From Collimonas silvisoli (GTDB lineage: Bacteria; Pseudomonadota; Gammaproteobacteria; Burkholderiales; Burkholderiaceae_D): a stretch of DNA of 55,931 nucleotides. Shown here piece after piece: positions 1 through 8,068 of the stretch. Made by a program: the position numbers and the translations under genes. Each line of letters starts with the position of its first letter. Position 1 is the first letter of the stretch. The DNA lies in assembly GCF_018305005.1 (NCBI RefSeq), contig NZ_JAGQEG010000033.1, positions 1-55,931 on the forward strand. Reading direction: 5' to 3'. The notes beneath the pieces were generated by a model. The model was given only the letters and a program-made list of their open reading frames with translations. It made no database searches and was not told the DNA's origin.

Positions 1-106
1 CTATCTGACCCACGTGCTCAACTGCACTCAGTCTAATCGGCATCACTCTGCCCGACCGCCTCTACATCCTGATTATCCGATGTCGATGCGGCATGCTCAA
101 TATACG

Positions 107-147
107 AGAGTCAAGTTTCGCGATGAAGCACTGCGAAAGTTGACTCT
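107..147 (-). terminator. Imperfect hairpin downstream of the ABC/dehydrogenase operon
   Basis: Arms 107-121 and 133-147 pair at 14 of 15 positions around an 11-nt loop. The hairpin lies about 40 bp beyond the stop of the solute-binding protein gene, where a terminator is expected, but no clear U-run follows on the minus strand. The right arm continues into ACTCTGACCCCA, a motif also seen in the palindrome at 34843-34906, so it may instead be a degenerate REP-like element. I see no gene in bases 1-187. Confidence 0.35.
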
Positions 148-187
148 GACCCCAGATGACTCTTGTCCGGCCCTTGCCCGGCAAACT

Positions 188-1234
188 TCAACGCTCGATC
201 ATGCGGCTCCAGCGGTCGTTCCAGGCGGCGCGGTCTTTGTTGATGACATCCCAATCGACCGTGTTGATGTTTTTCATCAGCTTGTCGATATTGCCGATCT
301 TGGCTTGCACCGATTCCGGGATCTTGACATTCTTGTTGATCGGAATCGCGTTGGCGTATTCCATCGCCTTGGCTTGCGAGCTGGCGCTCAACAGGTATTC
401 CGCCAATTTTTGCGAGAGCTCCGGCTCGGAATTATTCTTCAGCGCGCAAGCGCCCACCATCAACATCACCGCGCCCTCTTTCGGCGTGGCGAATTCGGCG
501 GGGATGCCCTTGGCTTTCAAATTCGCGATTGCGGTTGGCGTCAGCGGGAAAATGGCGGTTTCGCCGGTTTGCACCATCTCGGAGATTTTCGCCGAGCTGG
601 ACAGATATTCGAGCACGTTAGGACCGACCGTGCCGCCCCATTTCTGGAAACCCGGCTCGACGTTCTTGTCAGTGCCGCCGACCAGACGGTTAAACATCAG
701 GAAGCTGTGCAGGCCGAAGGTGCTGCTCTGAATCGACTGGAACACCACTTTTCCCTTGTATTTCGGATCGGCGAAATCCATCCAGGAAGTCGGCGCGGCC
801 CAGCCTTTTTCATCAAACATCTTTTTGTTGTAGCCGATGCCGACGGTGCCCAGTTCGATCCCCACCGCCTGGTCATTCGCCATGCGGGCGAAAGGATAGA
901 TCTCCTTGAATACCGGCGCCTCTTTCAATTTCTGGCACAAGCCCATGCCGACCGCGCGATACATGACGCCATCGTCGAGAAACACCAGATGCATTTGCGG
1001 CTTGTCTTTTTGCGCCGACATCTTGGCCATGATGTCGGCGGAAGTGCCCGGGACCACCACGATCTTGACGTTATTGGCTTTTTCAAAATCAGGGAATATA
1101 TAGCTGGTGTAATTCTTTTCCATGCTGCCGCCGTTCATGCCGACATACAGCGTGCGTGTTTCGGCGTTACTTGCGGCAGCGACGCCTAATGCCGAAATGA
1201 ATCCTGCCGCCAGGATAATTTGCTTGAATTTCAT
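188..1234 (-). CDS. ABC transporter periplasmic solute-binding protein (PotD/family 1 type)
   Basis: A 348-aa exported protein that should capture the substrate of the neighbouring ABC importer in the periplasm. Residues 1-25 form a classical signal peptide (MKFKQ followed by a hydrophobic stretch, with cleavage expected after the Ala-Ser-Asn-Ala region). The mature part begins with the TLYVGMNGG-type strand typical of polyamine/iron family-1 binding proteins and keeps the two-lobed family length. The ATG has a purine-rich SD-like stretch (GAGGAGATGG region) just upstream. It is last in the minus-strand operon, separated from the oxidoreductase by about 240 bp holding tandem repeats and a MITE, so it may be transcribed less or separately. 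The ligand cannot be read from sequence; the context (amine dehydrogenase subunits) suggests a polyamine, opine or amino-acid derivative. Confidence 0.85.
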   Translation of the reverse strand: MKFKQIILAAGFISALGVAAASNAETRTLYVGMNGGSMEKNYTSYIFPDFEKANNVKIVVVPGTSADIMAKMSAQKDKPQMHLVFLDDGVMYRAVGMGLCQKLKEAPVFKEIYPFARMANDQAVGIELGTVGIGYNKKMFDEKGWAAPTSWMDFADPKYKGKVVFQSIQSSTFGLHSFLMFNRLVGGTDKNVEPGFQKWGGTVGPNVLEYLSSSAKISEMVQTGETAIFPLTPTAIANLKAKGIPAEFATPKEGAVMLMVGACALKNNSEPELSQKLAEYLLSASSQAKAMEYANAIPINKNVKIPESVQAKIGNIDKLMKNINTVDWDVINKDRAAWNDRWSRMIER

Positions 1235-1262
1235 GTTGCCATCTCCTCAAAGATTAAACGCC

Positions 1263-1313
1263 CCCCAATACACCCAATACACCCAATACACCCGATATAC
1301 CCGATATACCCGA
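1263..1313. repeat. 9-10 bp tandem microsatellite (ACCCAATAC / ACCCGATAT units)
   Basis: About six units of a 9-bp motif run head to tail: three ACCCAATAC-like units, then ACCCGATAT-like units. They lie between the solute-binding gene start and the upstream gene. A 7-bp stem (ACACAGG/CCTGTGT, 1313-1333) follows directly. Similar 9-bp arrays recur at 39754-39793 and inside gspE near 32375-32415, so this appears to be a genome habit rather than a specific regulator site. Confidence 0.8.
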
Positions 1314-1360
1314 CACAGGCCTGCCACCTGTGTAACCTCAATCACATCGATGTCAACGTG

Positions 1361-1481
1361 GTTAAGGCGACCTCGAATAACTCCTGTTGCGTCATTCCCG
1401 CGAACGCGGGAATCCATTTTGATCACTAACTTGGATCCCCGCGTTCGCGGGGATGACAGAGTTTGTAGAGGTGGCCTTAAC
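1361..1481. repeat. MITE-like element with terminal inverted repeats and REP-type core
   Basis: The element is 121 bp. The ends GTTAAGGCGACCTC (1361-1374) and the reverse complement of GAGGTGGCCTTAAC (1468-1481) match at 13 of 14 positions. The core 1391-1457 is a double palindrome starting GTCATTCCCGCG and ending CGCGGGGATGAC. The core recurs nearly unchanged at 8178-8244 and 20548-20614, where the outer ends have decayed. There is no coding capacity. The right end overlaps the last codons and the stop of the FAD oxidoreductase gene. Confidence 0.75.
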
Positions 1482-2598
1482 TTGTACCGCTGAATCTGGC
1501 AATGCTGAAAGCCTGGATTGGGGTCGCCGTAGTCTGCTGCACCACCAGCTCCGCCAGCACTTCCCCCACCGCCGGCGCTAACTGAAAGCCGGCGCCGGAA
1601 AAACCAAAAGCATGAAACAGGCCAGGAGTCGTAGCACTGGGCCCGAGCACCGGCTGATTATCCGGCAACGCGCCCTCGACGCCAGTCCAGCTGCGAATCA
1701 CCAAAGCGTTTTGTAGCACCGGAATGAATTCGCAGGCCATTTTCATTGAAGCAAACATGGAGGCACTGCTGGGGCGTGTCGCCCCGATCGCCAACTGCCC
1801 TGTGCCGCGACCGCCGCCAAGGATAAAATTTCCACGCGTCACCTGGCGCACATAGAAGCCGCCGCCGACAATGCCGACGTTAGGTTCGACCAGTTTCGGC
1901 ATCGCTTCGGTCACCCACATATTTGGATAAATCGGATATTCCGGCACATGCTCGCCAAACTGTTCTGCAAACGCGGCGCCCCACGCGCCGGCGCAGTTCA
2001 ACAGGAATTTCGCTTTTACTTCCAGCCCGTTGCTGCAACGAACCGTAAACCGTTTGCCGTCGAAGCTGGCGGTTTCTACTGTCGTGCCTTCGCGGATGTC
2101 GGCGCCGTGGCGCTTTGCCGCCAGTGCAAAAGCCGCAGCCACCAAGCGCGGATTGGCATGGCCGTCGCCGGCGCACAGAGAGCCGCCGGCAACCTTGTCG
2201 CCCAGCCACGGGTAACGCTGGCGCAGCACTGCCCGTCCCATGATCTCAAGCTGCAGGCCAAATTCGCTGGCCTGCGCGCGGTAATCCTCCAGCGACGCCA
2301 GCTCCTCCTCGTTACGCGCCAGCTTCAGATGGCCGGAGACTATATATTCGCAATCGCTGCCGACCAGTTGCGGCAAGTTCTGCCAGATCGCATGCGAACG
2401 CTGCGCCAGCGGCAGTTGTACCGCGGGCCGGCCCTGACGCCGCACCCCGCCGTAATTGACGCCGCTGGCTTGCGCGCCGCACCAGCCCTGCTCCAGCAAC
2501 AGCACCGAGCGGTTCATGCGGCGCAAGGCCAGCGCCGCCGAGCAAGCCATCAAGCCGCCGCCGATGATGGCGACATCCGCTGTCAAGTGCTCGCTCAT
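1477..2598 (-). CDS. FAD-dependent amine/D-amino-acid dehydrogenase, catalytic (HcnC/DadA-like) subunit
   Basis: A 373-aa DAO-superfamily flavoprotein. The N-terminal ADVAIIGGG Rossmann motif binds FAD, and the C-terminal GFSGAGFQLAPA segment is the usual second flavin contact. I chose the ATG at 2598, not the longer frame, because it gives an ATGA overlap with the upstream gene and puts the dinucleotide motif at residue 10. With the next two genes it matches the HcnABC/opine-oxidase/hydroxyproline-dehydrogenase arrangement, in which this subunit oxidises a C-N bond and passes electrons to the partner [2Fe-2S]/FAD subunits. The stop codon lies inside the terminal repeat of a MITE, so the last few residues may not be ancestral. 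The substrate is not determinable from sequence. Confidence 0.82.
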   Translation of the reverse strand: MSEHLTADVAIIGGGLMACSAALALRRMNRSVLLLEQGWCGAQASGVNYGGVRRQGRPAVQLPLAQRSHAIWQNLPQLVGSDCEYIVSGHLKLARNEEELASLEDYRAQASEFGLQLEIMGRAVLRQRYPWLGDKVAGGSLCAGDGHANPRLVAAAFALAAKRHGADIREGTTVETASFDGKRFTVRCSNGLEVKAKFLLNCAGAWGAAFAEQFGEHVPEYPIYPNMWVTEAMPKLVEPNVGIVGGGFYVRQVTRGNFILGGGRGTGQLAIGATRPSSASMFASMKMACEFIPVLQNALVIRSWTGVEGALPDNQPVLGPSATTPGLFHAFGFSGAGFQLAPAVGEVLAELVVQQTTATPIQAFSIARFSGTS

Positions 2599-3980
2599 GA
2601 AATCTCTCGCGCAGAATTGAACTCCACGCCGACCGCCACCGGAAACGGCTTGACCGGCGGCTGCCCGCGCAGCCGTCCGACTTGCGCGATTGATTTGCCG
2701 GCGCTGCACGCCAGGATTTCTGCGGCGGCGGCGCTGCAAACCCGTCCCTGGCAACGTCCCATGCCCACCCGGGTCAGCGCTTTGAGGCGGTTTATTTCAA
2801 CCGTGCCGGCCTGCTCCACGCTATGGCGCAACTCGCCCGCCGTAATTTCTTCGCAGCGGCAAATGATCTCTTCATCGGCACACTCGCGCGCCCATTCGAC
2901 AGGCACCGGGAATGCCCGCTCCAGCCCGCGGCGAAAGGCTTGAATGCTTTGCAGCGCGCGGTCAAGGCGGCGGCTCTCGCGGACGTCGACCGCTTTTCCC
3001 AAGTCTTCAAGCAAAGCCAGCGCGGCGCGCTTTCCCGCCAGTTCGGCGGCGTCTGCGCCGGCGATGCCGCCACCGTCGCCGGCCAGGTATACCCCTCTGA
3101 CGCTGCTGCGTCCGGCCACATCGCGCTGCGGCAGCCATTGCTGATTGAGTTGATTGAATTCGAAGGCGCAACCGGCCAGATCGGCTAGCTGAGTTTCCGA
3201 GCGCAAGCCGAAACCGCTAGCCACGGCGTCGCATTCCAAGGTCTCGGCGCGGCCGTTCTTGTGCCATGTAATGGCTGCCACTTTTTGTTCGCCGGCGACG
3301 GCAATCTTTTGCACGCCCTCCACTACCTTGACGCCATGACAGCGCAGCCACGCGAGAAAGTACAAGCCTTTGGCCAAGGTGAGCGGTTGTTTAAGCAGAT
3401 CAGGCGTGGCCCGCAACTTGCCGGAGAACGCCGCGGTATCCAGCACTGCCGCGATCCTGGCGCCTGCCTTGGCATATTGATAGGCCAGCAGATACAGCAA
3501 GGGGCCGCTGCCGACCAGGACCATGCGGCTGCCGATCACGCAGCCCTGTGCTTTCAACGCGACCTGCGCCGCCCCCAGGGTGTACACGCCGGGCAACAGC
3601 CAGCCGGGGAACGGCAAAATGCGATCGATGGCGCCGGTGCATAACAGCAGATGCGAATACGGCAGCGACTGCTGCTGGCCGCGGCCCAGCAGATCCAGTT
3701 GCCGGCCGGCGCAATTCCACACCAGGGTTTCGGGCAGATAATCGATATCGCTGCGCAGTCTGTCAAATGTACTGTGCAATGCATCCGCCTTGGCCGACTC
3801 GCTTCCGTATAACTGCTTTTTCGAACGCACGAATCCGGCGGGCGGCTGGCGATATATCTGGCCGCCGGCGCGCTGGTTTTCATCGACCAGCAGCGGCCGC
3901 AAACCGGCCGCCACCAGGATCTCGGCGGCACGCACGCCTGCCGGGCCGGCGCCGACAATCACGATCCGTGGCTCATTCAT
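2595..3980 (-). CDS. FAD/NAD(P)-binding oxidoreductase with BFD-like [2Fe-2S] domain (HcnB/OoxA-like subunit)
   Basis: A 461-aa protein with a pyridine-nucleotide-disulfide oxidoreductase fold: an N-terminal IVIVGAGPAGVRAA dinucleotide motif (residues 5-18), a central second nucleotide-binding half, and a C-terminal CRCEEI ... GRCQGRVC cysteine pattern of bacterioferritin-associated-ferredoxin type that would bind a [2Fe-2S] cluster. In the HcnABC/opine oxidase family this is the large electron-transfer subunit. It overlaps both neighbours: 8 bp with the small [2Fe-2S] gene and ATGA with the DadA-like gene, indicating translational coupling and a stoichiometric complex. No signal peptide is seen, so it should act on the cytoplasmic side. 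Confidence 0.85.
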   Translation of the reverse strand: MNEPRIVIVGAGPAGVRAAEILVAAGLRPLLVDENQRAGGQIYRQPPAGFVRSKKQLYGSESAKADALHSTFDRLRSDIDYLPETLVWNCAGRQLDLLGRGQQQSLPYSHLLLCTGAIDRILPFPGWLLPGVYTLGAAQVALKAQGCVIGSRMVLVGSGPLLYLLAYQYAKAGARIAAVLDTAAFSGKLRATPDLLKQPLTLAKGLYFLAWLRCHGVKVVEGVQKIAVAGEQKVAAITWHKNGRAETLECDAVASGFGLRSETQLADLAGCAFEFNQLNQQWLPQRDVAGRSSVRGVYLAGDGGGIAGADAAELAGKRAALALLEDLGKAVDVRESRRLDRALQSIQAFRRGLERAFPVPVEWARECADEEIICRCEEITAGELRHSVEQAGTVEINRLKALTRVGMGRCQGRVCSAAAAEILACSAGKSIAQVGRLRGQPPVKPFPVAVGVEFNSAREIS

Positions 3981-4296
3981 TATTCGCGCCTCCTGAAACC
4001 GAACTCAGCAAGCGCATGCCGCTTTGAATTTCGGTGCTGCAGGCGCGCACCGGCCGGCCGTCTTCAGTGCGCATCCAGCAATCCTGGCAGGCGCCGATCA
4101 GGCAAAAACCGGCGCGCGGCTGGCCGCTGAATTCAGACAGCCGCAAGCTATCGGCCTGCGTCAGGACCGCAGTCAATACGGTGTCGCCCGCCAGCGCGGT
4201 AACGGCGCGGCCGTCGAGCGTGAAGCTAATCGATTCACGCTGCGTTTCGGCGACTCTGGTAAATAAGCTCATCGCTTTGCTTCCAATTCCTGACAT
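3973..4296 (-). CDS. Small (2Fe-2S)-binding subunit of the amine/opine dehydrogenase (HcnA/OoxC-like)
   Basis: A 107-aa ferredoxin-like protein. The pattern C-x4-C-x2-C (CLIGACQDC) followed about 13 residues later by another Cys (VRACST) is the Fer2_4 cluster-binding signature of the small subunit of HcnABC-type oxidases. The predicted start ATG at 4296 has an AGGGATGA SD overlapping the stop of the upstream permease. An ATG at 4272 (MSLFTRV) is an alternative that better matches the usual length. The gene overlaps the HcnB-like gene by 8 bp. Its placement between transporter permeases and dehydrogenase genes links uptake and oxidation of one substrate. Confidence 0.82.
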   Translation of the reverse strand: MSGIGSKAMSLFTRVAETQRESISFTLDGRAVTALAGDTVLTAVLTQADSLRLSEFSGQPRAGFCLIGACQDCWMRTEDGRPVRACSTEIQSGMRLLSSVSGGANNE

Positions 4297-4300
4297 GGTC

Positions 4301-5098
4301 TCATCCCTGCTGGCCGATCAGCACCTTGTCCAGCCCGTAGACCCGATCCAGCAGCAGCATCGCAGCGCCGGTAATCAAGATCATCAACGCCGACACCGAG
4401 GCCATCATCGGATCGATCGATTCGGTGGCGTACATGTACATGCGCACCGGCAAAGTGACGGTAGCCGGGGTGGTCACGAAAATCGACATGGTCAGTTCAT
4501 CGAAACTATTGATAAACGCCAGCAGCCAGCCGCCGGTAATGCCAGGCAATATCATCGGCAGGGTGATACGCCGAAACACGGTCCAGGCGCCGGCGCCGAG
4601 CGATTGCGCCGCCTGCTCGGCGCTTTGATCCATGCCCACCACTGCCGCCAGCACCAGCCGCAATACATAGGGGCTGATCACCACCACATGGGCCACCACC
4701 AGCCAGCCGAACGAACCGCTGACACCCATGCTGGCAAACAAGCGCATCAGCGCCACCCCCAGCACCAGGGTGGGAATGATCAGCGGCGACAGAAACAAGG
4801 CATTCAGAAAATCGCGGCCGGCAAAACTCAGACGTCCGATCGCCAGGCCGGCCGGCAGCGCCACGCACAGCGAGACCGTGGCCGCTAGCAGAGCCAATAG
4901 CAAACTGTTGTTGAACGAATGCACGAAATCGGGATGTTCAAAGATGGCTTTGAACCAGCGCAATGAAGCACCGTGGGTTGGCAGCGACAGCGTGTCTTCC
5001 GGCGTAAACGCGACCAGGCACACCACCAGCAGCGGCGCCAGGACGAACGCCACCACCAGTGCATGGAATATCAGTGAAACCGGGCCATTGTTGCGCAT
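4301..5098 (-). CDS. ABC transporter permease (PotC-like)
   Basis: A 265-aa inner-membrane protein with about six hydrophobic segments and the BPD_transp_1 EAA-type loop around 'EQAAQSLGAGAWTVFRRITLP' (about residues 160-180), which docks onto the ATPase. Length and order are those of the second permease of spermidine/putrescine-type importers. It starts at ATG 5098 behind a GGAG. It is separated from the first permease by 25 bp and almost abuts the [2Fe-2S] gene, so all belong to one operon. Confidence 0.88.
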   Translation of the reverse strand: MRNNGPVSLIFHALVVAFVLAPLLVVCLVAFTPEDTLSLPTHGASLRWFKAIFEHPDFVHSFNNSLLLALLAATVSLCVALPAGLAIGRLSFAGRDFLNALFLSPLIIPTLVLGVALMRLFASMGVSGSFGWLVVAHVVVISPYVLRLVLAAVVGMDQSAEQAAQSLGAGAWTVFRRITLPMILPGITGGWLLAFINSFDELTMSIFVTTPATVTLPVRMYMYATESIDPMMASVSALMILITGAAMLLLDRVYGLDKVLIGQQG

Positions 5099-5123
5099 GC
5101 GATCTGTTCTCCAAATAACTCGA

Positions 5124-5975
5124 CTAGCCCAGCGTTCTGGAATACTTGCGTTCCAAAACCCGGTTGTAACTCAACATGATGAGCAGATTCGCCAGCAGCA
5201 AAATGATGGCGATCGATGCGCCCAACGGCCAGTTCAGGGAGCCGAGGAATTCGTCATAGACCGTGGTCGCCACCACTTTCAGGCGGCGTCCGCCCAGCAA
5301 GCCTGGAATCGCAAAGGCGCTGGCGCTCAGGCCGAACACGATCAGGCTGCCGGACAGGATGCCGGGCAAGACCTGCGGCAGCACGATCCGCCGCAACACC
5401 GTTGCCGGCGAAGCGTTCAGCGACAAGGCCGCCTGGGCGACGGTGGGATCGAGTCTTTGCAACGAGGTCCACACCGGGATCACCATGAATGGCAGCATCA
5501 CATGCACCAGCGCGATCACGATTGCGCCGGTGGTGTAGAGCAGTTTGAGCGGTGCAAAACCAAACCAGACCAACGTCGAATTGACCAGCCCGTTGGCGCT
5601 CAGCAGCATGCTCCAGCCGAAAGCGCGCACCACGACCGACACCAGCAAGGGGCCGAGAATAATGATCAGGAAAATCGAGCGCCACGGTTTCGCCATGCGG
5701 CTCAATACATACGCTTCCGGCGCACCGAGCAATATGCAGATGAGCGTGGTTAACCCTGCCACCCAGAAGGTGCGCAAGAAAATCGAATGGAAATATTCAT
5801 CGCTGAAAACCTGCCAGTAATTATGCAGGCTGAGGCTGGCGCTGATGCCGGCATTCGAATCGAAGCCATAGAAGGACAGCAGCAAGGTCAGCAGCAATGG
5901 CGCCAGCACCATCGTGAAAAAAAGGATCATGCCGGGAGCGGTCAGCAGATACGGCAGCGACGGCGACTTAGCCAT
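5124..5975 (-). CDS. ABC transporter permease (PotB-like)
   Basis: A 283-aa protein with an N-terminal membrane helix, a long periplasmic loop and five further helices. The EAA loop (VAQAALSLNASPATVLRRIV) is present about two thirds along. I chose ATG 5975 (MAKSPSLPY), which overlaps the end of the ATPase gene by 8 bp; a start 12 bp upstream is possible. It pairs with the PotC-like permease to form the membrane channel of the importer. Confidence 0.87.
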   Translation of the reverse strand: MAKSPSLPYLLTAPGMILFFTMVLAPLLLTLLLSFYGFDSNAGISASLSLHNYWQVFSDEYFHSIFLRTFWVAGLTTLICILLGAPEAYVLSRMAKPWRSIFLIIILGPLLVSVVVRAFGWSMLLSANGLVNSTLVWFGFAPLKLLYTTGAIVIALVHVMLPFMVIPVWTSLQRLDPTVAQAALSLNASPATVLRRIVLPQVLPGILSGSLIVFGLSASAFAIPGLLGGRRLKVVATTVYDEFLGSLNWPLGASIAIILLLANLLIMLSYNRVLERKYSRTLG

Positions 5976-7044
5976 TCTGTGCCTCACGGTGTTCGCGCTT
6001 GACTATGTGCAGCGCATCCGCCGCCCAGCGTAGTGAAACCTCTTCGCCATCGCGGCATGCGGCATTGCCGCAGTTCTGCCAGGTAGCCAGCAAATCGCCG
6101 AGGCCGGTATCGATGCGATACAGCCATTGGTTGCCCAGAAACACGCCGGAGCGCACCCGGCCGCGAATGATTTCATCCTGCGGGCTGCAGCGTTCCAGCT
6201 TTTCCGGGCGCAGGCACAGCGTGACCCGTTCGCCGATCTGCAGCGTTGCATCGCTGGTGTTCAGCAATTGGCCGTGCACACTGAGTGCCGATCCGTGCCG
6301 ATTGACGGCGGCAACCTGCCCCTCAAACAGATTGGCCTTGCCGACGAATTGCGAGACGAACTGGTTCACCGGACACTCGTAGGCATCGAACGGTTTAGCG
6401 ATCTGTATCGCCCGGCCGGCGTCCATGACGACGACCCGATCGCTCATCGACAGCGCTTCCGACTGGTCATGCGTGACCATGATGGTAGTGGTGCCGACCT
6501 TGCGCTGGATCTCGCGCAGTTCGAGCTGCATGTCTTCGCGCAATTTGGCGTCGAGATTCGACATCGGCTCATCCAGCAGCAGCACCGGCGGTTCAATCAC
6601 CAAGGCCCGCGCCAGCGCCACACGCTGGCGCTGGCCGCCGGACAATTCACGCGGATAGCGGTGGCTGAATTTATCCAGATGCACCAGCGACAGCGCCTTG
6701 CGCACCCGTTCTGCGCGTTCGGCCGCGGCGATCTGCCGCATTTCCAGGCCGAAGCTGACATTGGCGCTGACCGTCATGTGCGGAAACAAGGCATAGCTCT
6801 GGAACACGATGCCCAGGCCGCGCCGGTTGGGTTTCTCTTGGGTGATATCGCGGCCGTCGAGGATCACGCGCCCTGCACTGGCCTCGACAAAACCGGCAAT
6901 CATTTGCAAGGTGGTGGTCTTGCCGCAACCGGAAGGCCCGAGCAGGGAAACGAATTCACCCTTCTCTACCGTCAGGTTGAGTTGTTCAACCGCGGTGAAG
7001 TCACCGTAATGTTTGGATAGGTTTTCCAGCTGTAGAAACGACAT
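5968..7044 (-). CDS. ABC transporter ATP-binding protein (PotA-like)
   Basis: A 358-aa ATPase with Walker A GPSGCGKTT, Q-loop FQSYALFPH, signature LSGGQRQRVALARAL, Walker B VLLLDEPMSNLD and the switch His of VTHDQSEA, followed by a C-terminal TOBE regulatory domain (about residues 270-350). The start ATG at 7044 (MSFLQLENLSKHYG) is preferred over upstream in-frame starts because GGGAGA lies at the right distance and the family begins here. It is the first gene of the operon, driven by the promoter at 7107-7135, and energises uptake through the two downstream permeases. Confidence 0.92.
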   Translation of the reverse strand: MSFLQLENLSKHYGDFTAVEQLNLTVEKGEFVSLLGPSGCGKTTTLQMIAGFVEASAGRVILDGRDITQEKPNRRGLGIVFQSYALFPHMTVSANVSFGLEMRQIAAAERAERVRKALSLVHLDKFSHRYPRELSGGQRQRVALARALVIEPPVLLLDEPMSNLDAKLREDMQLELREIQRKVGTTTIMVTHDQSEALSMSDRVVVMDAGRAIQIAKPFDAYECPVNQFVSQFVGKANLFEGQVAAVNRHGSALSVHGQLLNTSDATLQIGERVTLCLRPEKLERCSPQDEIIRGRVRSGVFLGNQWLYRIDTGLGDLLATWQNCGNAACRDGEEVSLRWAADALHIVKREHREAQNG

Positions 7045-7106
7045 CGACTTGTCTCCCATGACGGTCGGTTTTGATCCCAATACGCTTACCACCAAGCTAT
7101 TTCCGC

Positions 7107-7135
7107 AATATAGTGAAAAGAAAAATCAGGGTCAA
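7107..7135 (-). promoter_or_regulatory. Sigma70-like promoter of the ABC/dehydrogenase operon
   Basis: On the minus strand TTGACC (7135-7130) is followed after exactly 17 bp by TATATT (7112-7107). Transcription would start near 7100, giving a leader of about 55 nt before the ATPase start. The IclR-type inverted repeat lies just upstream of the -35, a usual place for activator or repressor contact. Confidence 0.6.
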
Positions 7136-7143
7136 TGCAATAT

Positions 7144-7186
7144 TCCATATAGCAGACTAATTATTTGATATATTCCATTTAATGGA
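7144..7186. promoter_or_regulatory. Candidate IclR operators between divergent genes
   Basis: TCCATTTAATGGA (7174-7186) is an inverted repeat with 5-bp arms. A related half-degenerate copy TCCATATAGCAGA lies at 7144-7156, offset 30 bp, close to three helical turns. The pair sits in the AT-rich gap between the ATPase and iclR genes, adjoining the operon -35. IclR-family proteins bind such short palindromes, often in tandem. Assignment to this regulator is inference from position. Confidence 0.55.
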
Positions 7187-7231
7187 CAATTATTAGATAT
7201 ATATATAAATTAATTTCATTTGGAGGAAATA

Positions 7232-8068
7232 GTGAAAGATCAAGATGTTTCTGCCGGAACCAGTCTGCAACGCGGCTTCGCGATTATTCGCGCATTGGCG
7301 GCAAGCAATGGCGACGGCGCCAAGCTGACCCATATCGCCAGCGCAACCGGCCTGGCCCAGCCCACCGCGCACCGGATTCTGCGCGCACTGACAGGCGAAG
7401 GCGTAGTCGAACAGGACGAACGCAGCAAAGCCTATCGATTGAGCGTGGATTTTTTTTCCTTGGCTGCGCGCGCCGGCCATCGCGGCAATTTGCGCGATAT
7501 CTGCCGGCCGATCCTGTTGCGGCTGTCAGCCGCGCTGGGCGACACCATGTTCCTGCTGGTGCGCAGCGGCTACGACGCCATGTGCCTGGACCGCAGCGAG
7601 GGGCCGTTCCCGATCCGCTCGTTCACCGGCGATATCGGCGGCCGGGTCGCGCTCGGCGTTGGTCAGGGCGCACTGGTGATTCTTGCCTTCTTGCCGGAAG
7701 CCGAGCGCGAAGAAATCATCCGCTTCAATCTGCCGCGCCTGCTGGATCTGGGTTTATACGACGAGGTGTATTTGCGCACCGAAATCAAGCGTTCGCTCGA
7801 ACTTGGTTACGCAGCTAGTCATGGCGTGGGCTTGCTGCCTGGCATGGCCGGGATTGCGGTGCCGGTGCTGGACCGGCAAGGCCGCGCGGTGGCAGCCTTG
7901 AGCGTTGCCACGCTGGCAGAAAGATTAAACGCCGACCGCTTGCCGACCGTGGTGCAGATACTCAAGAAAGAAGCAGCGATCGTCAGTGCGCAGATCAATC
8001 CGTTCGATCCGGTGTTGCGCCGGCCGGCGCAGATACTCGGCGGCTTGCCGATTGAAGCGCCTAAATGA
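7232..8068 (+). CDS. IclR-family transcriptional regulator
   Basis: A 278-aa regulator. The N-terminal winged HTH (about residues 10-70: LQRGFAIIRALAASNG ... LAQPTAHRILRAL) is followed by an IclR effector domain (about 85-255) ending near the usual length. The GTG at 7232 is preferred because GGAGGA ends four bases upstream; a TTG at 7220 precedes the SD. It is divergent from the ABC/dehydrogenase operon and very probably controls it in response to the imported compound. A 98% identical copy of its 3' half, with a 75-bp deletion, lies 12.4 kb away beside tRNA-Gly. Confidence 0.9.
   Translation: MKDQDVSAGTSLQRGFAIIRALAASNGDGAKLTHIASATGLAQPTAHRILRALTGEGVVEQDERSKAYRLSVDFFSLAARAGHRGNLRDICRPILLRLSAALGDTMFLLVRSGYDAMCLDRSEGPFPIRSFTGDIGGRVALGVGQGALVILAFLPEAEREEIIRFNLPRLLDLGLYDEVYLRTEIKRSLELGYAASHGVGLLPGMAGIAVPVLDRQGRAVAALSVATLAERLNADRLPTVVQILKKEAAIVSAQINPFDPVLRRPAQILGGLPIEAPK

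Noticed and set aside
14-1189. Long plus-strand ORF opposite the solute-binding gene
   Set aside because: It is antisense to a gene with signal peptide and family motifs; no SD and a His/Arg/Gln-rich composition typical of a shadow frame.
1361-1481. CRISPR-like reading of the GTCATTCCCGCG palindromes
   Set aside because: The three copies in the window are single and far apart with no regular spacers or cas genes; they are REP/MITE elements.
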